NCBI GenBank assembly: GCA_964343305.1
Contig: CAYFJO010000005.1
Location: forward strand, 12,697-76,696
Direction of reading: 5' to 3'
DNA: 64,000 nt
From: CAYFJO01 sp964343305
GTDB lineage: Bacteria > Planctomycetota > Planctomycetia > Pirellulales > Pirellulaceae
Made by a program: the position numbers and the translations under genes. Within the stretch, counting starts at the first letter, position 1. Every line of letters begins with the position of its first letter. The notes beneath the pieces are model-generated. The model was not told the DNA's origin, did no database searches, and saw only the letters and a program-made list of their open reading frames with translations. This document shows, in pieces, positions 34,574 through 43,344 of the stretch.

Positions 34574-36610
34574 ATGCATGAGCGGATTCGCAAACATCTC
34601 GTTCCGGTACTCAGCGTCATCCTGTGCTTGTTTACGCTTGTCGAAGCGAACTACCCTCATCTTGAAGAGACGTCGCAACGCGCGATCTTTGCGATGCTGG
34701 GCATGGTGATTTGCTTCTTGATGTTTCCCTTGCACACGAAGGTTAAAGACAACAAGATTCTGCAAAGTGTTGACCTGGTGCTGGCCTTGGGCGTCGTCGT
34801 TTGCTGCGGCTATGTGGTCATTCAAAACGAATCGATGTTTCGCGGAACGCTGTGGCTAGGCGACTCGTCGCTGGGCAATCGCGCGGGCAGCATGTTTCGC
34901 ACGGACTTTTGGATCGGGCTGGTTGGCCTGATCCTCGTGCTCGAAGCCACTCGCCGTTCGATCGGTTGGGCCGTGCCGCTGTTAGCGGTCGCGGCATTGA
35001 TCTACGCGTATTTCCGCGCCGACCTGCCCGGATGGATGTTTCCGTTCAAGAGCATGACGATCGAAGACATTGTCGGCAGCACAATTCTCAAAGGCCAAGG
35101 TGTGTTCGGCAAAGCTTCCGGGGTGATGTTCAAATACGTGTTCCTGTTCGTCATTTTCGGGTCGTTTTTGGAAGTGACTGGGGCGACACAGTTCATCATA
35201 GATTTTTCTGAGTCGCTGTTTGGACGATCGCGTGGCGGGCCGGCCAAGGTGTCGGTTTTAGGAAGCGGTTTGATGGGATCGTTGTCCGGCAGCGCCGTCG
35301 CAAACGCGGTCACGACGGGAACCTTCACGATCCCAATGATGCGCAACGCAGGCTTCAGTCCGCATATCGCCGGCGGCATCACCGCGGCGGCGGCATCGGG
35401 CGGTGCGCTCGTTCCACCCGTAATGGGCGCGGGTGCCTACATGATGCTGGAGTTTGTCGAAGGGCTGACGTTTTTAGAAGTTGCCAAGGCCGCCGTTATC
35501 CCCGCCGTTTTGTATTACTTTTCGATCTTTATGATCGTCCACTTCTTTGCCTTGAAGTTGGGTGGCAAAGCGACCGACGAAGCGGCAACCGTACAACCCA
35601 AGAAGATGACCAAGGTGCTGTTCACATTTGAAGGGCTCGTCTTCTTCGGCGCTCTGGTCACGTTGCTCACGTTTTTGTGTATTGGGAAAACGCCGTTTTT
35701 GTCGGTGACGATTTCGTTGGGCGTCATCGTTTTGCTCGGACTGTTCGGTCGCAAGATCACTTGGAAAACGACGTTGGAAGCACTCGAAAAGTCTGCCAAG
35801 AACGGCATCGCTCTCGTCGCGGCGAGTGCCTGTGTCGGTATCGTGATTGGCATCGTCGATGCGACACGAGTTGCGGACGCTTTCGGTGCCGAGATCAAAT
35901 CGGTTGTCGCGGACAGTTTATTCCTCGCGCTGCTGGGCGTGATGGCTTGCTCGATCTTTTTGGGCATGGGTGTGCCGTCGGTCGTCTGCTACCTGCTAAT
36001 GGCAACCATGATGGGCTCATTGCTCAAACAACTGAACGTGCCGGAATTGGCCGCGCACTTGTTCATTTTCTACTTTGGCATGATGTCGATGGTAACGCCG
36101 CCGGTTGCGCTGGCAGCGTATGCGAGTGCGACGATTGCCAAATCGAAGATCATGCCGACTGCGCTAGCCGCATTTCGGTTTTCATTGGTCGGATTTACGC
36201 TGCCTTTCATGTTCATCTATCGTCCCGCCCTTTTGTTGATGGCGCCACCTGGACAAACGCTGACGATAGAAGCTGTCGTTCTCGCGGTCGGTGTTGCGGC
36301 AGTGGGAATTGTGTCGCTGGCGGCCGGCATCACGGGTTTTCTGCGTGCCCCGCTGTCAATGATCGCCCGTGCCATTTGCTTGGTTGCCGCCGCGCTGATG
36401 CTTTCGCCGGACATCGTGGTCGCGGGCAAAAACATTGGTTTGATTGCCAACATCGTTGGTGGTGTGATGTTCGCGGTGATGGCAGTAATCAACTGGCGCA
36501 CTGCAAAATCCAATCCAGACGGTTCAGACACTGCGAACTCTGACAAAGAGCCGGACAGTGATTCGACGCCAGCCGATGATCAAGAAGACGATTCTGTCGG
36601 CGAAGATTAA
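34574..36610 (+). CDS. TRAP transporter fused permease (DctQM type)
   Basis: A 678-residue inner-membrane permease with fused small and large subunits, as usual for TAXI systems. The first four helices (LVPVLSVILCLFTLVEANYP onward) form the DctQ-like part. The DctM-like part has GSGLMGSLSGSAVANAVTTG and AASGGALVPPVMGAGAYMML, then MGVPSVVCYLLMATMMGSLL and MMSMVTPPVALAAYASATIA. Gradient-driven uptake, probably of an organic acid. The acidic C-terminal tail is hydrophilic. Its TAA overlaps the convergent Uma2 stop (TTAA, 36607-36610). Confidence 0.92.
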   Translation: MHERIRKHLVPVLSVILCLFTLVEANYPHLEETSQRAIFAMLGMVICFLMFPLHTKVKDNKILQSVDLVLALGVVVCCGYVVIQNESMFRGTLWLGDSSLGNRAGSMFRTDFWIGLVGLILVLEATRRSIGWAVPLLAVAALIYAYFRADLPGWMFPFKSMTIEDIVGSTILKGQGVFGKASGVMFKYVFLFVIFGSFLEVTGATQFIIDFSESLFGRSRGGPAKVSVLGSGLMGSLSGSAVANAVTTGTFTIPMMRNAGFSPHIAGGITAAAASGGALVPPVMGAGAYMMLEFVEGLTFLEVAKAAVIPAVLYYFSIFMIVHFFALKLGGKATDEAATVQPKKMTKVLFTFEGLVFFGALVTLLTFLCIGKTPFLSVTISLGVIVLLGLFGRKITWKTTLEALEKSAKNGIALVAASACVGIVIGIVDATRVADAFGAEIKSVVADSLFLALLGVMACSIFLGMGVPSVVCYLLMATMMGSLLKQLNVPELAAHLFIFYFGMMSMVTPPVALAAYASATIAKSKIMPTALAAFRFSLVGFTLPFMFIYRPALLLMAPPGQTLTIEAVVLAVGVAAVGIVSLAAGITGFLRAPLSMIARAICLVAAALMLSPDIVVAGKNIGLIANIVGGVMFAVMAVINWRTAKSNPDGSDTANSDKEPDSDSTPADDQEDDSVGED

Positions 36611-37248
36611 TCGGTGTTCTGATCCCGAATCCACTGACGAAAGGTTCGAGACAACGTCGTTTCGTCGATCTCGCGTCGTTGGTGCAACAGTTCAGTCACA
36701 TGGTCAAGCGGGAAGCCAGGAAGACATTCACTCTGGCTTGTTTCCACATATTGTCCGTCTTCATTGAGTCGAAACACCACCAACGACTCGTCTTTCCACC
36801 GCCAAACTTCCGGTACGCCCATTGCGGCATAAATCGGCATTCGAACCTTCGACGTCGACCACACATCGACTTCCAGGACCAAATCCGGCGGCGGATCGAC
36901 TGTAAGATCTGACTCGTCACGCGCACGCATCGCAGCTTCGTGCTCGATGTAGTAGCACTTGTCGGGCTCCAATCCTCTTTCGAGATCTTTTCTGTTCAAC
37001 GTGGTTTGTCCGCCGCTTTGAATTGGAACGTCGTTTTCAACAGTCCATTCCAAAACGAGACGGGCTACCAGTTCAGACATCCGTTCGTGCAATCTTCCCG
37101 GTGACATGAGTTCCAACCACCCCCGGTTGTAGGTCATTTTGACTTTTCGATTGGCGTCCTCGTCGCGCAGCTCAAGGTATTTATTCCAATCGATCTGGGT
37201 CAGCACGACGCCCATTTCAAGTTGTGTTTTTTCTGGTGCAATGCTCAT
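36607..37248 (-). CDS. Uma2 family (DUF820) putative endonuclease
   Basis: A 213-residue member of the Uma2 family, a PD-(D/E)xK nuclease-like fold expanded in planctomycetes and cyanobacteria; activity is unproven for most. LELMSPGRLHERMSELVARL, then GLEPDKCYYIEHE and PPPDLVLEVDVWS give the D...ExD-like catalytic outline, with Asp and Glu in DLVLEVD. YAAMGVPEVWRWKDESLVV is the following conserved block. Stands alone on the minus strand, between the TRAP operon and the FAD oxidoreductase. Confidence 0.88.
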   Translation of the reverse strand: MSIAPEKTQLEMGVVLTQIDWNKYLELRDEDANRKVKMTYNRGWLELMSPGRLHERMSELVARLVLEWTVENDVPIQSGGQTTLNRKDLERGLEPDKCYYIEHEAAMRARDESDLTVDPPPDLVLEVDVWSTSKVRMPIYAAMGVPEVWRWKDESLVVFRLNEDGQYVETSQSECLPGFPLDHVTELLHQRREIDETTLSRTFRQWIRDQNTD

Positions 37249-37280
37249 GGATCAGCCGGTGGCCACGTACTGCGGGTGAA

Positions 37281-38543
37281 TTAATTTGACGCCCGCAAGG
37301 ATGGATTCTCAGACTCCTCGCTACCAACTATTCTAAGCGCCGGGTCCATGTCGTCAAAGATCTTTCCGGCACCGTCGTAGAAGATGCGGCCGATGAGCAG
37401 ATCGGTCAAGTTGCCCTGATGATGTGGGAAGTCTCGCATGAAGCGACCGAAGCTGAATTCGTTCGAGTAATAGGCGCTGACTAACTTGCGAATCCATTGT
37501 GTGCCATCTTTAAACTCATCGGTCCAGCCGCCAAGTTGTGTGGCCGATGTGTCGTCCTTTTTTAAGCCATCAACAATCGCATCCGCGGCCATCTCGCCCG
37601 ACTTCAATGCAAAGTAAACGCCCGACGAATAGATTGGATCGATGAATCCAAACGCGTCACCGATCAAGACCCAGCCGTCGCCGGCGTGTTGTTTCGTTTC
37701 GTACGAGAATTCTTTTGCCACGCGAAACTGGCTCGTCAACTCGGCGCGCATCAACCGATCCGCGAGACCCGGACATTTAACCAATTCGTCTTCGAAGATT
37801 TCGCCCGGTGTGCCTCGGCCTTTGAGCAGATAATCGTTGTCGCCCACAACGCCGATGCTGGTGATATCGTCACGCATTGGGATGTACCAGAACCACGACA
37901 GCTTGTCTTGCGCGTGCATGATGACGGTCGCACCGCCATGTTCACCCGGGTCGCGGCTGGCTCCACGATAGTAGCCCCAGACTGCCGCCTTTTTAAGCTT
38001 CGGGTCGTCGCGGCGAAGGCCCAATCGATTGGCCAGCAGTGCCTGCTGGCCGGTGGCGTCGACGAGGACTTTGCACGGTACATCGTGTGTTGAACCATCC
38101 GATCGCTCGACGCGAACCGCCGTTGCTCGTTCTCCCTCCAGCAGAACATCCAACACACGGGTCTCGTCCATACAATCCGCGCCCTTTTCCGCGGCATTGT
38201 CGAACAACATCTTGTCAAAGTCCGCCCGTTCGACTTGCCACGTCTGCGAGCACTCGCGCGGGTCGTGTTCCTTGAAGAAAAACGGCTGCGATTCTTTGCC
38301 GGAACCAGCAATGAATTGGACACTGACCTTCTTGACAAAGTCGCAATCCTTCATCTTGTCCAACACGCCAAGCCGCTCGAAGACCCAATAAGTTTCGGGC
38401 ATCAGCGACTCGCCCACGTGAAATCGCGGTACCTTTTCGCGTTCCAGCAGCAGCGTCGAATAGCCCGCTTGGGCCACTAGCGCAGCCGTCGCACATCCCC
38501 CAGGTCCGCCCCCGACAACAACACAGTCGTACGAGTTTTTCAT
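37281..38543 (-). CDS. FAD-dependent oxidoreductase, halogenase/geranylgeranyl-reductase-like
   Basis: Flavoprotein with the dinucleotide site GGGPGGCATAALVAQAGYS near the N-terminus and the family block VPRFHVGESLMPETYWVFER. The second half has GWVLIGDAFGFIDPIYSSGV, the FAD-binding GD motif. WFWYIPMRDDITSIGVV sits where halogenases have WxWxIP, but the lysine and catalytic pattern cannot be confirmed by eye. Length 420. Its position after terpenoid genes suggests it modifies an isoprenoid or an aromatic product, perhaps as a reductase; that is inference. The ATG at 38543 is preferred over the one three codons upstream. Confidence 0.8.
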   Translation of the reverse strand: MKNSYDCVVVGGGPGGCATAALVAQAGYSTLLLEREKVPRFHVGESLMPETYWVFERLGVLDKMKDCDFVKKVSVQFIAGSGKESQPFFFKEHDPRECSQTWQVERADFDKMLFDNAAEKGADCMDETRVLDVLLEGERATAVRVERSDGSTHDVPCKVLVDATGQQALLANRLGLRRDDPKLKKAAVWGYYRGASRDPGEHGGATVIMHAQDKLSWFWYIPMRDDITSIGVVGDNDYLLKGRGTPGEIFEDELVKCPGLADRLMRAELTSQFRVAKEFSYETKQHAGDGWVLIGDAFGFIDPIYSSGVYFALKSGEMAADAIVDGLKKDDTSATQLGGWTDEFKDGTQWIRKLVSAYYSNEFSFGRFMRDFPHHQGNLTDLLIGRIFYDGAGKIFDDMDPALRIVGSEESENPSLRASN

Positions 38544-38545
38544 GT

Positions 38546-38625
38546 TAGTCATTTGTCATTGGTCACTAGTCATCTGTCAATGCGAGCGAGTGTCCCTAAC
38601 CAATGACAAAGGACCAAAGACAAAA
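38546..38625. repeat. TCATTGG-type inverted repeat
   Basis: TTGTCATTGG on the left pairs with CCAATGACAA near 38600, each flanked by partial TCATxTGTC-like repeats. Same style as 46476-46560 and as the AT-rich arms at 14810/15247; no gene inside. Confidence 0.55.
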
Positions 38626-38648
38626 CAGGTGGGTGGTTTGAGGTGGGT

Positions 38649-38722
38649 CGTTTAACGCCGAGCCGGCAGGCGACGGCGCTCACAATCGCGGAAGCCGTCG
38701 CCTGCCGGCTCGGCGTTAAACG
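38649..38722. repeat. 29-bp perfect-arm palindrome (GTTTAACGCC family)
   Basis: The arms 38649-38677 and 38694-38722 are perfect inverted repeats starting CGTTTAACGCCGAGCCGGCA, with a 16-base loop. Located just beyond the DUF98-like gene's stop. Confidence 0.8.
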
Positions 38723-38737
38723 AATTCTAACCCGGTT

Positions 38738-39283
38738 TCATTCCGGTGTCACCACTTCCAGCAGCTCAACCGCGATCACACCGTTGCAGTAGATAAGCGC
38801 CGTACGACCGTAACAGATTTCCGGAGATTGCAGCCCGAAACACTTGCGCAGATCGTCACCCGGAGTGATTTTCCAGAGGGAAAGAAGTTTGACGTCCCGC
38901 AATACGTTGTGCTGAATCAGAATGTGGCCAAGCGGCGTACCTTGCTCCTCGATCTCCCGCCGAACCTCATCGCCAAGGTAATCGAGGTTGAGACGCACAA
39001 TGCCGTACTGAACCACTTGGCCATCCGATTGCCGCGTGAGCAGGATCTTTCGCGAATAGTGAGAGTCCGTGACTTTGGTGCTCAACACTTCGACATCGAC
39101 GGGGCAACCGTGGTGTTTTTCGACCGTGACGGTCATGTGGGCATCGTGCACGAGCAACTGGCGATAGACAGCGGGCACCGAGGTGGCATCAACTTCTTCG
39201 AACTTACCGAGATCGTCGGGCGCGCCATAGAACAAATCGGCCAACGAGTGCAGGTCCGGCGAAGTGCGTTGTGTGCGATTCAC
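38738..39283 (-). CDS. Chorismate lyase-like (DUF98/UbiC-fold) protein
   Basis: A 181-residue protein resembling the DUF98 chorismate pyruvate-lyase-like family: YRQLLVHDAHMTVTVEKHHG, then YSRKILLTRQSDGQVVQYGI and EEQGTPLGHILIQHNVLRDV. Whether it releases 4-hydroxybenzoate is unproven. The GTG at 39283 is chosen because AAAGGA lies upstream and any earlier start would translate the adjacent GTAA/GTAG hairpin into protein (giving GRISNPSYS). It follows the DUF116-synthase gene on the same strand and may act in the same isoprenoid or aromatic pathway. Confidence 0.65.
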   Translation of the reverse strand: MNRTQRTSPDLHSLADLFYGAPDDLGKFEEVDATSVPAVYRQLLVHDAHMTVTVEKHHGCPVDVEVLSTKVTDSHYSRKILLTRQSDGQVVQYGIVRLNLDYLGDEVRREIEEQGTPLGHILIQHNVLRDVKLLSLWKITPGDDLRKCFGLQSPEICYGRTALIYCNGVIAVELLEVVTPE

Positions 39284-39344
39284 GGCGAGGATTCCTTTTG
39301 ATCGTGACGACGAGCAGCCTTGCTTGTCGACGTCTCTTTTCTGG

Positions 39345-39396
39345 CTGTAAGACGGATTGCTAATCCGTCCGGACGGAATGGCATTCCGTCTTACAG
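39345..39396. repeat. GTAAGACGGAT double hairpin (family A)
   Basis: Outer arms CTGTAAGACGGA and TCCGTCTTACAG enclose GGATTGCTAATCC and GGAATGGCATTCC. It abuts the stop of the DUF116-synthase gene at 39397 and precedes the next gene. Confidence 0.8.
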
Positions 39397-41247
39397 TCAC
39401 ACATGAGCCATTAGTTTTTCGAGCCCGATGACGGGAAATTCGGGCGTGCTCTCGGTGGGTCGTTCGAGCACGCTGTCGATTAAATAGTATAACAACCGAC
39501 GAAGTTCGTCAGGATTGATATCGTCCGCGATGGCTTCGGCGCGCTGTTGGTGTTTGTCGACAAGTCGTTGCGCCTTTTCAAAGACGCCCGCTTCGTTGTA
39601 AAGCTGCCGAACGCGGTTGACTCGGTAGTCCCTGGCTCGCGAATTGTCGGTGACTAGTGATTCAAGTTCTGCTTGTTTCTCTTCCGACAGGCCTTCGAGT
39701 GCGAGTGCCCACAGAACCGTTGGGCGACCACCAAGCGTGTCGCCGCCAGCGAGCAGCTTGTTGTTGTCGTCGCCGTCCCAGTCTTTCAAGTCGTTCAGAA
39801 TCTGGAAGGCGACGCCGAGGTTTCGTGCGAAGCCCTTCATCGGCTGGATGTAATCCTCGGCCGGTCCGGCGAGTCGAACGCCGGAATAGAACGCCGCTTC
39901 GAATGCAGGCGACGTTTTCAACGCGTAGATCTTCAACGCGTCGATGGGCTTCAGACGCTTGTTTTTCGAGTCACGCCACAACAGCTCGGCACCTTGTCCT
40001 TCGCACAGTCGAGTGTGAGCGTCGGCCAGGCAATCGAGAATGTCGGCTACAACTTCGGCACCCAGCGCTTTCGATTCCCGGCTAACCAACCGGTATCCCA
40101 TCCCGATCAAATAGTCGCCGACGTTGATCGCGGTCGGGACTCCGTGTTGCTTGTGCAGCGTCGCGTCGCCGTAACGAAACTGGTCATCGTCTTCAATGTC
40201 GTCGTGGACCAGCGATGCCTTGTGAAATGTCTCGATGGACATCGCCGCGCGTCGTACGGAGTCAGAGAAACTCGCGACGTGTTGCTCGCCATCGCCCGAC
40301 GTTCCGTGGCCACCCGTCAGTGCGTCATAGACCGCGAGCGTGATGAAAGGACGCGAGTGCTTGCCGCCCTTGGACAAAAAGCCGTACGCGATCGCTTCCG
40401 TGCCGGCGATGGGATCAAGACCTCCGACTCCTTCGCCGTTGACTTCGGCAAGCCGGGGGCCGCCTCGGCTTCGCGGTGCGATACGGTCGAGGTTCACTGG
40501 CTCGAACATCCGTGCGGCGGCTCGCATCAAGTGGACGTAGCTCTGCGTTTGCTGGACGGGCTGAGTCTGCTCGACCTTGATCATGTCCCAGACCCAGTCT
40601 TCGTCGACCGACGTGTTGCGGCAATCGCTGGACAACAGCGGCACGGCCATGCAGGGAATGCCGGCAAGCAAGATCTTGTCGATCGCTTTTTCCAACACGT
40701 TTAAACAGGCAACACCGACGATCGCGTCAACATAGCCGCTGACGATGATCTTCAACACGATCGGACTGCCTTCGGCGACAAGGACTTTGTAGCCCATCTC
40801 TTCGGTGATCGCGCGAAAGTCGGCGATGCTGCACGCGCCACATGTCTTGCAATCGAGTCCGACTTTATCGTAGTCGGCCGGACAACCTTCCGCGTGTTTC
40901 AAACAATGCGGCAGCAAAAACAATCGCCGCTCGGGCGGGATCGCGGCCACCTGATCGCGCCAGAATTCGGTTGCAAACATGACCATTGTCCAGCCGACGA
41001 ATCCCTGGGGATGTCCCATGTCGTCCAACAACTTGCGGACGATCTTTTCCATTTCGTCTTTGGACAAAGGTCGCGACTTGTCGAGCTTGGCCGCGACCGC
41101 TTGGCATTGCTGGCGGATTTCTTCGCGCAGGGCTTTCGAGTCTGGAACAATCTTGAGGTGAGACGTCTTGCGGCGACGGGTTCGGCGCTTGGACTCACCT
41201 TTTGTTTGGGCGATGATATCGGTCGCGTTTTCGGTGACGGTAGCCAA
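39397..41247 (-). CDS. DUF116-polyprenyl synthetase fusion protein
   Basis: A 616-residue two-domain protein. The N-terminal part (about residues 30-230) is DUF116-like, with a cysteine cluster LPHCLKHAEGCPADYDK and CKTCGACSIADF that probably binds metal or an Fe-S cluster. The C-terminal part is a polyprenyl diphosphate synthase: LVHDDIEDDDQFRYGD carries the DDxxD motif, while the second aspartate motif reads FQILNDLKDWDGDD (NDxxD, first Asp replaced by Asn). Likely makes farnesyl or longer prenyl diphosphates for the neighbouring cyclase pathway. The TTG at 41247 with GAGGAAAC upstream is chosen because earlier starts would translate the hairpin at 41272-41332. Confidence 0.85.
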   Translation of the reverse strand: MATVTENATDIIAQTKGESKRRTRRRKTSHLKIVPDSKALREEIRQQCQAVAAKLDKSRPLSKDEMEKIVRKLLDDMGHPQGFVGWTMVMFATEFWRDQVAAIPPERRLFLLPHCLKHAEGCPADYDKVGLDCKTCGACSIADFRAITEEMGYKVLVAEGSPIVLKIIVSGYVDAIVGVACLNVLEKAIDKILLAGIPCMAVPLLSSDCRNTSVDEDWVWDMIKVEQTQPVQQTQSYVHLMRAAARMFEPVNLDRIAPRSRGGPRLAEVNGEGVGGLDPIAGTEAIAYGFLSKGGKHSRPFITLAVYDALTGGHGTSGDGEQHVASFSDSVRRAAMSIETFHKASLVHDDIEDDDQFRYGDATLHKQHGVPTAINVGDYLIGMGYRLVSRESKALGAEVVADILDCLADAHTRLCEGQGAELLWRDSKNKRLKPIDALKIYALKTSPAFEAAFYSGVRLAGPAEDYIQPMKGFARNLGVAFQILNDLKDWDGDDNNKLLAGGDTLGGRPTVLWALALEGLSEEKQAELESLVTDNSRARDYRVNRVRQLYNEAGVFEKAQRLVDKHQQRAEAIADDINPDELRRLLYYLIDSVLERPTESTPEFPVIGLEKLMAHV

Positions 41248-41271
41248 AGTTGTTTCCTCAGTGGTGCCGCT

Positions 41272-41332
41272 GTAGGACAGATTGCTAATCCGTCCGTGCT
41301 GCTGTGGTGGACGGATTAGCAATCCGTCCCAC
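41272..41332. repeat. GTAGGACAGAT double hairpin (family A)
   Basis: GTAGGACAGATTGCTAATCC at the left (41272 onward) is complementary to 41309-41332, which ends GGATTAGCAATCCGTCCCAC. Lies between squalene-hopene cyclase and the DUF116-synthase gene. Confidence 0.8.
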
Positions 41333-41354
41333 ATGTTGGTTGAGTTTCGGCGAT

Positions 41355-43229
41355 TTAGGTAAGGTGTGCGGGTTCGGTTTTCGACTCCGAGCTTGGGTGG
41401 GACTGGCGTAGTGCCTGGCCCAGCGCCGAAACCGTGAAGATCAGTGGATAGAGCCTTTCATAATACCACAGCTTGGCGAAGTAAAAACCAATTGGCGAAC
41501 ATTCTCCGTGCTCGTTTCTTTCGACTTTACAGCATAACCACTCAAGTCCTTTGTTAATAGCATCTTGTGTCGACGGATCGTCGGCCGCGATGAGCAACGA
41601 TTCGATGGCGAGGGCCGTTTCTTCCACGCTGCTGGGGCCAGCACTCCGGCTGCTTGGAGCAGCCGGAGTGCTTATCTTGTTTGGATCAACTTGCCAATCT
41701 TCGATTCCAAGTCCTCCGCCCCAACCTCCGTCGGGGTTTTGCGCTTGTCGCAACCAGTTTAAACCCCGTTGCATAACTTCGGAGCCTCTCTGCCCGTCGT
41801 CTCGATAGGCCAACAGCACCTTGGCGGTGCCGTAGATCGGGTTCTCTTCGTCGGCGTGATCCTGGTTGCCGAACCAGAGTGCCAACCAACTTCCGTCGCT
41901 TTGCTGCTGACGATCGAGATAGTCGAAGCCGCGTCGAATTGCCGACTCGATTCGGTCGCTTTCGAATTCGTCCCGCCATACTTCGAGCGCACGAATGGCG
42001 TGAGCTGTTAAATCCGACCCGCTGCGGTCAAACGGCAACTTGCCCCATCCGCGGCAAAACGTTGGCCAACCACCATTTCGATTTTGCAAATGCAACAACC
42101 AATTCACGCTGTTGCGAGCCGCCTCGCGGATTCGAATTCGTGTGTCGTCGTCACAGTTCGACGCCGCCCAGTGTGCCAGCGCGAGCAGCGCTCCGGGTGT
42201 GTCGTCCGCGTCTGGAACGGCACCACTCAAGTCCGTCCAACCAAATCCACCAGGTTCCGCGCCCGTGAATGGATGAACTTCCGTGTGCTGACAGGAAAGG
42301 ACCCAATCGATTAGTTCTTGGGAATCTTCTAGATCGGCGATTTGTTCGCCACCGCCCACCAGTGCGTTCATCGAAAGCGTTGTCGTCCAAGTTGCGAGGT
42401 TGGTATCAATCGGCCAACTGCCATCCTCGCGCACGGACGACAACAAATACTTCACGCCGTTTCTTGCGACGGGGTGATCCGCCCTTCCGGTTCCAGCCAA
42501 AGCCATCGTTACAAAACTAGTTAGCGGAGCCGCTTCGAGGTAGCCGCCGCTGGCAGGTTGCATTTTTTCTAACACACGCAGGCTTCGTCCGATCGACAAC
42601 CATCGCACCAGCCGCGTGATCGGATTCCAAGGCTTGCGATGAAAATAAATCGCCTGGCCGATCGCCACCAGCGCGGGAATCGCGTAGCTGACCACTGGCA
42701 TCTGCATCAGCCGGTACCATTTTTGCGGTACGCAGGCCGCTTCGAATGGCAACGACGACACTTCGCTCCACGGCACAAGACCCGCCAAGGCGCAGTTGGT
42801 CAAGATCGGCACGGCGAATGTCTTGTCTTTGCCGTAACGTTGCCTAAGTCCGTCGATGCTGCCTTTCGCGTCGATGTACTTTTCCGCTCGCTCGATGGCT
42901 TCAGTGTGTTCACCGGCATGATCGGCGAGATGCAATGCCGCCACGACCAGCATCGTTGTGGCGATGTTGGAGTAACTTCGGTCGGTGTCGCCCCAGCCGC
43001 CGTCGGTGTTTTGTTGTGAGATGATCCAAGCGATGCCATCGTCGATTAACGTGTCGTAGTCGTTTGATTTCCGCTCGCGACGAACGAGCGACAAGGCGCT
43101 GACGGCGGTTGCTGTTGCCAACGAGGAACTTGCCAGTTCACCGATCCAATGGCCATTGGCCGTGCGCTCGGCAAGCAGATCGTTGCGGGCTCGTTCGTAG
43201 CAAGATTGAAGTCGCGAAGAGTCGATCAT
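41355..43229 (-). CDS. shc: Squalene-hopene cyclase family triterpene cyclase
   Basis: Cyclises squalene (or a related isoprenoid) to a hopanoid-type skeleton; membrane-associated. The catalytic DxDDT motif is D340-A-D-D-T in GAVPDADDTPGALLAL. QW repeats are visible: TDGGWGDTDRSYSNIATTML, EDGSWPIDTNLATWTTTL, NGGWPTFCRGWGKLPFDRSG and PDGGWGGGLGIEDW. Length 624 residues is normal. It precedes a prenyl synthase fusion on the same strand, so prenyl supply and cyclisation are probably co-expressed. Confidence 0.92.
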   Translation of the reverse strand: MIDSSRLQSCYERARNDLLAERTANGHWIGELASSSLATATAVSALSLVRRERKSNDYDTLIDDGIAWIISQQNTDGGWGDTDRSYSNIATTMLVVAALHLADHAGEHTEAIERAEKYIDAKGSIDGLRQRYGKDKTFAVPILTNCALAGLVPWSEVSSLPFEAACVPQKWYRLMQMPVVSYAIPALVAIGQAIYFHRKPWNPITRLVRWLSIGRSLRVLEKMQPASGGYLEAAPLTSFVTMALAGTGRADHPVARNGVKYLLSSVREDGSWPIDTNLATWTTTLSMNALVGGGEQIADLEDSQELIDWVLSCQHTEVHPFTGAEPGGFGWTDLSGAVPDADDTPGALLALAHWAASNCDDDTRIRIREAARNSVNWLLHLQNRNGGWPTFCRGWGKLPFDRSGSDLTAHAIRALEVWRDEFESDRIESAIRRGFDYLDRQQQSDGSWLALWFGNQDHADEENPIYGTAKVLLAYRDDGQRGSEVMQRGLNWLRQAQNPDGGWGGGLGIEDWQVDPNKISTPAAPSSRSAGPSSVEETALAIESLLIAADDPSTQDAINKGLEWLCCKVERNEHGECSPIGFYFAKLWYYERLYPLIFTVSALGQALRQSHPSSESKTEPAHLT

Positions 43230-43344
43230 GGTCTAGTACCGATGGTCATCGACGGCGTAAATCGTTACCGCCGAGTGTAAATGGACCATCTGGTGTTGTC
43301 GACCTTGTGTCGCGGCTGGAAGAGCCGTGGCACCATAGAATCGC

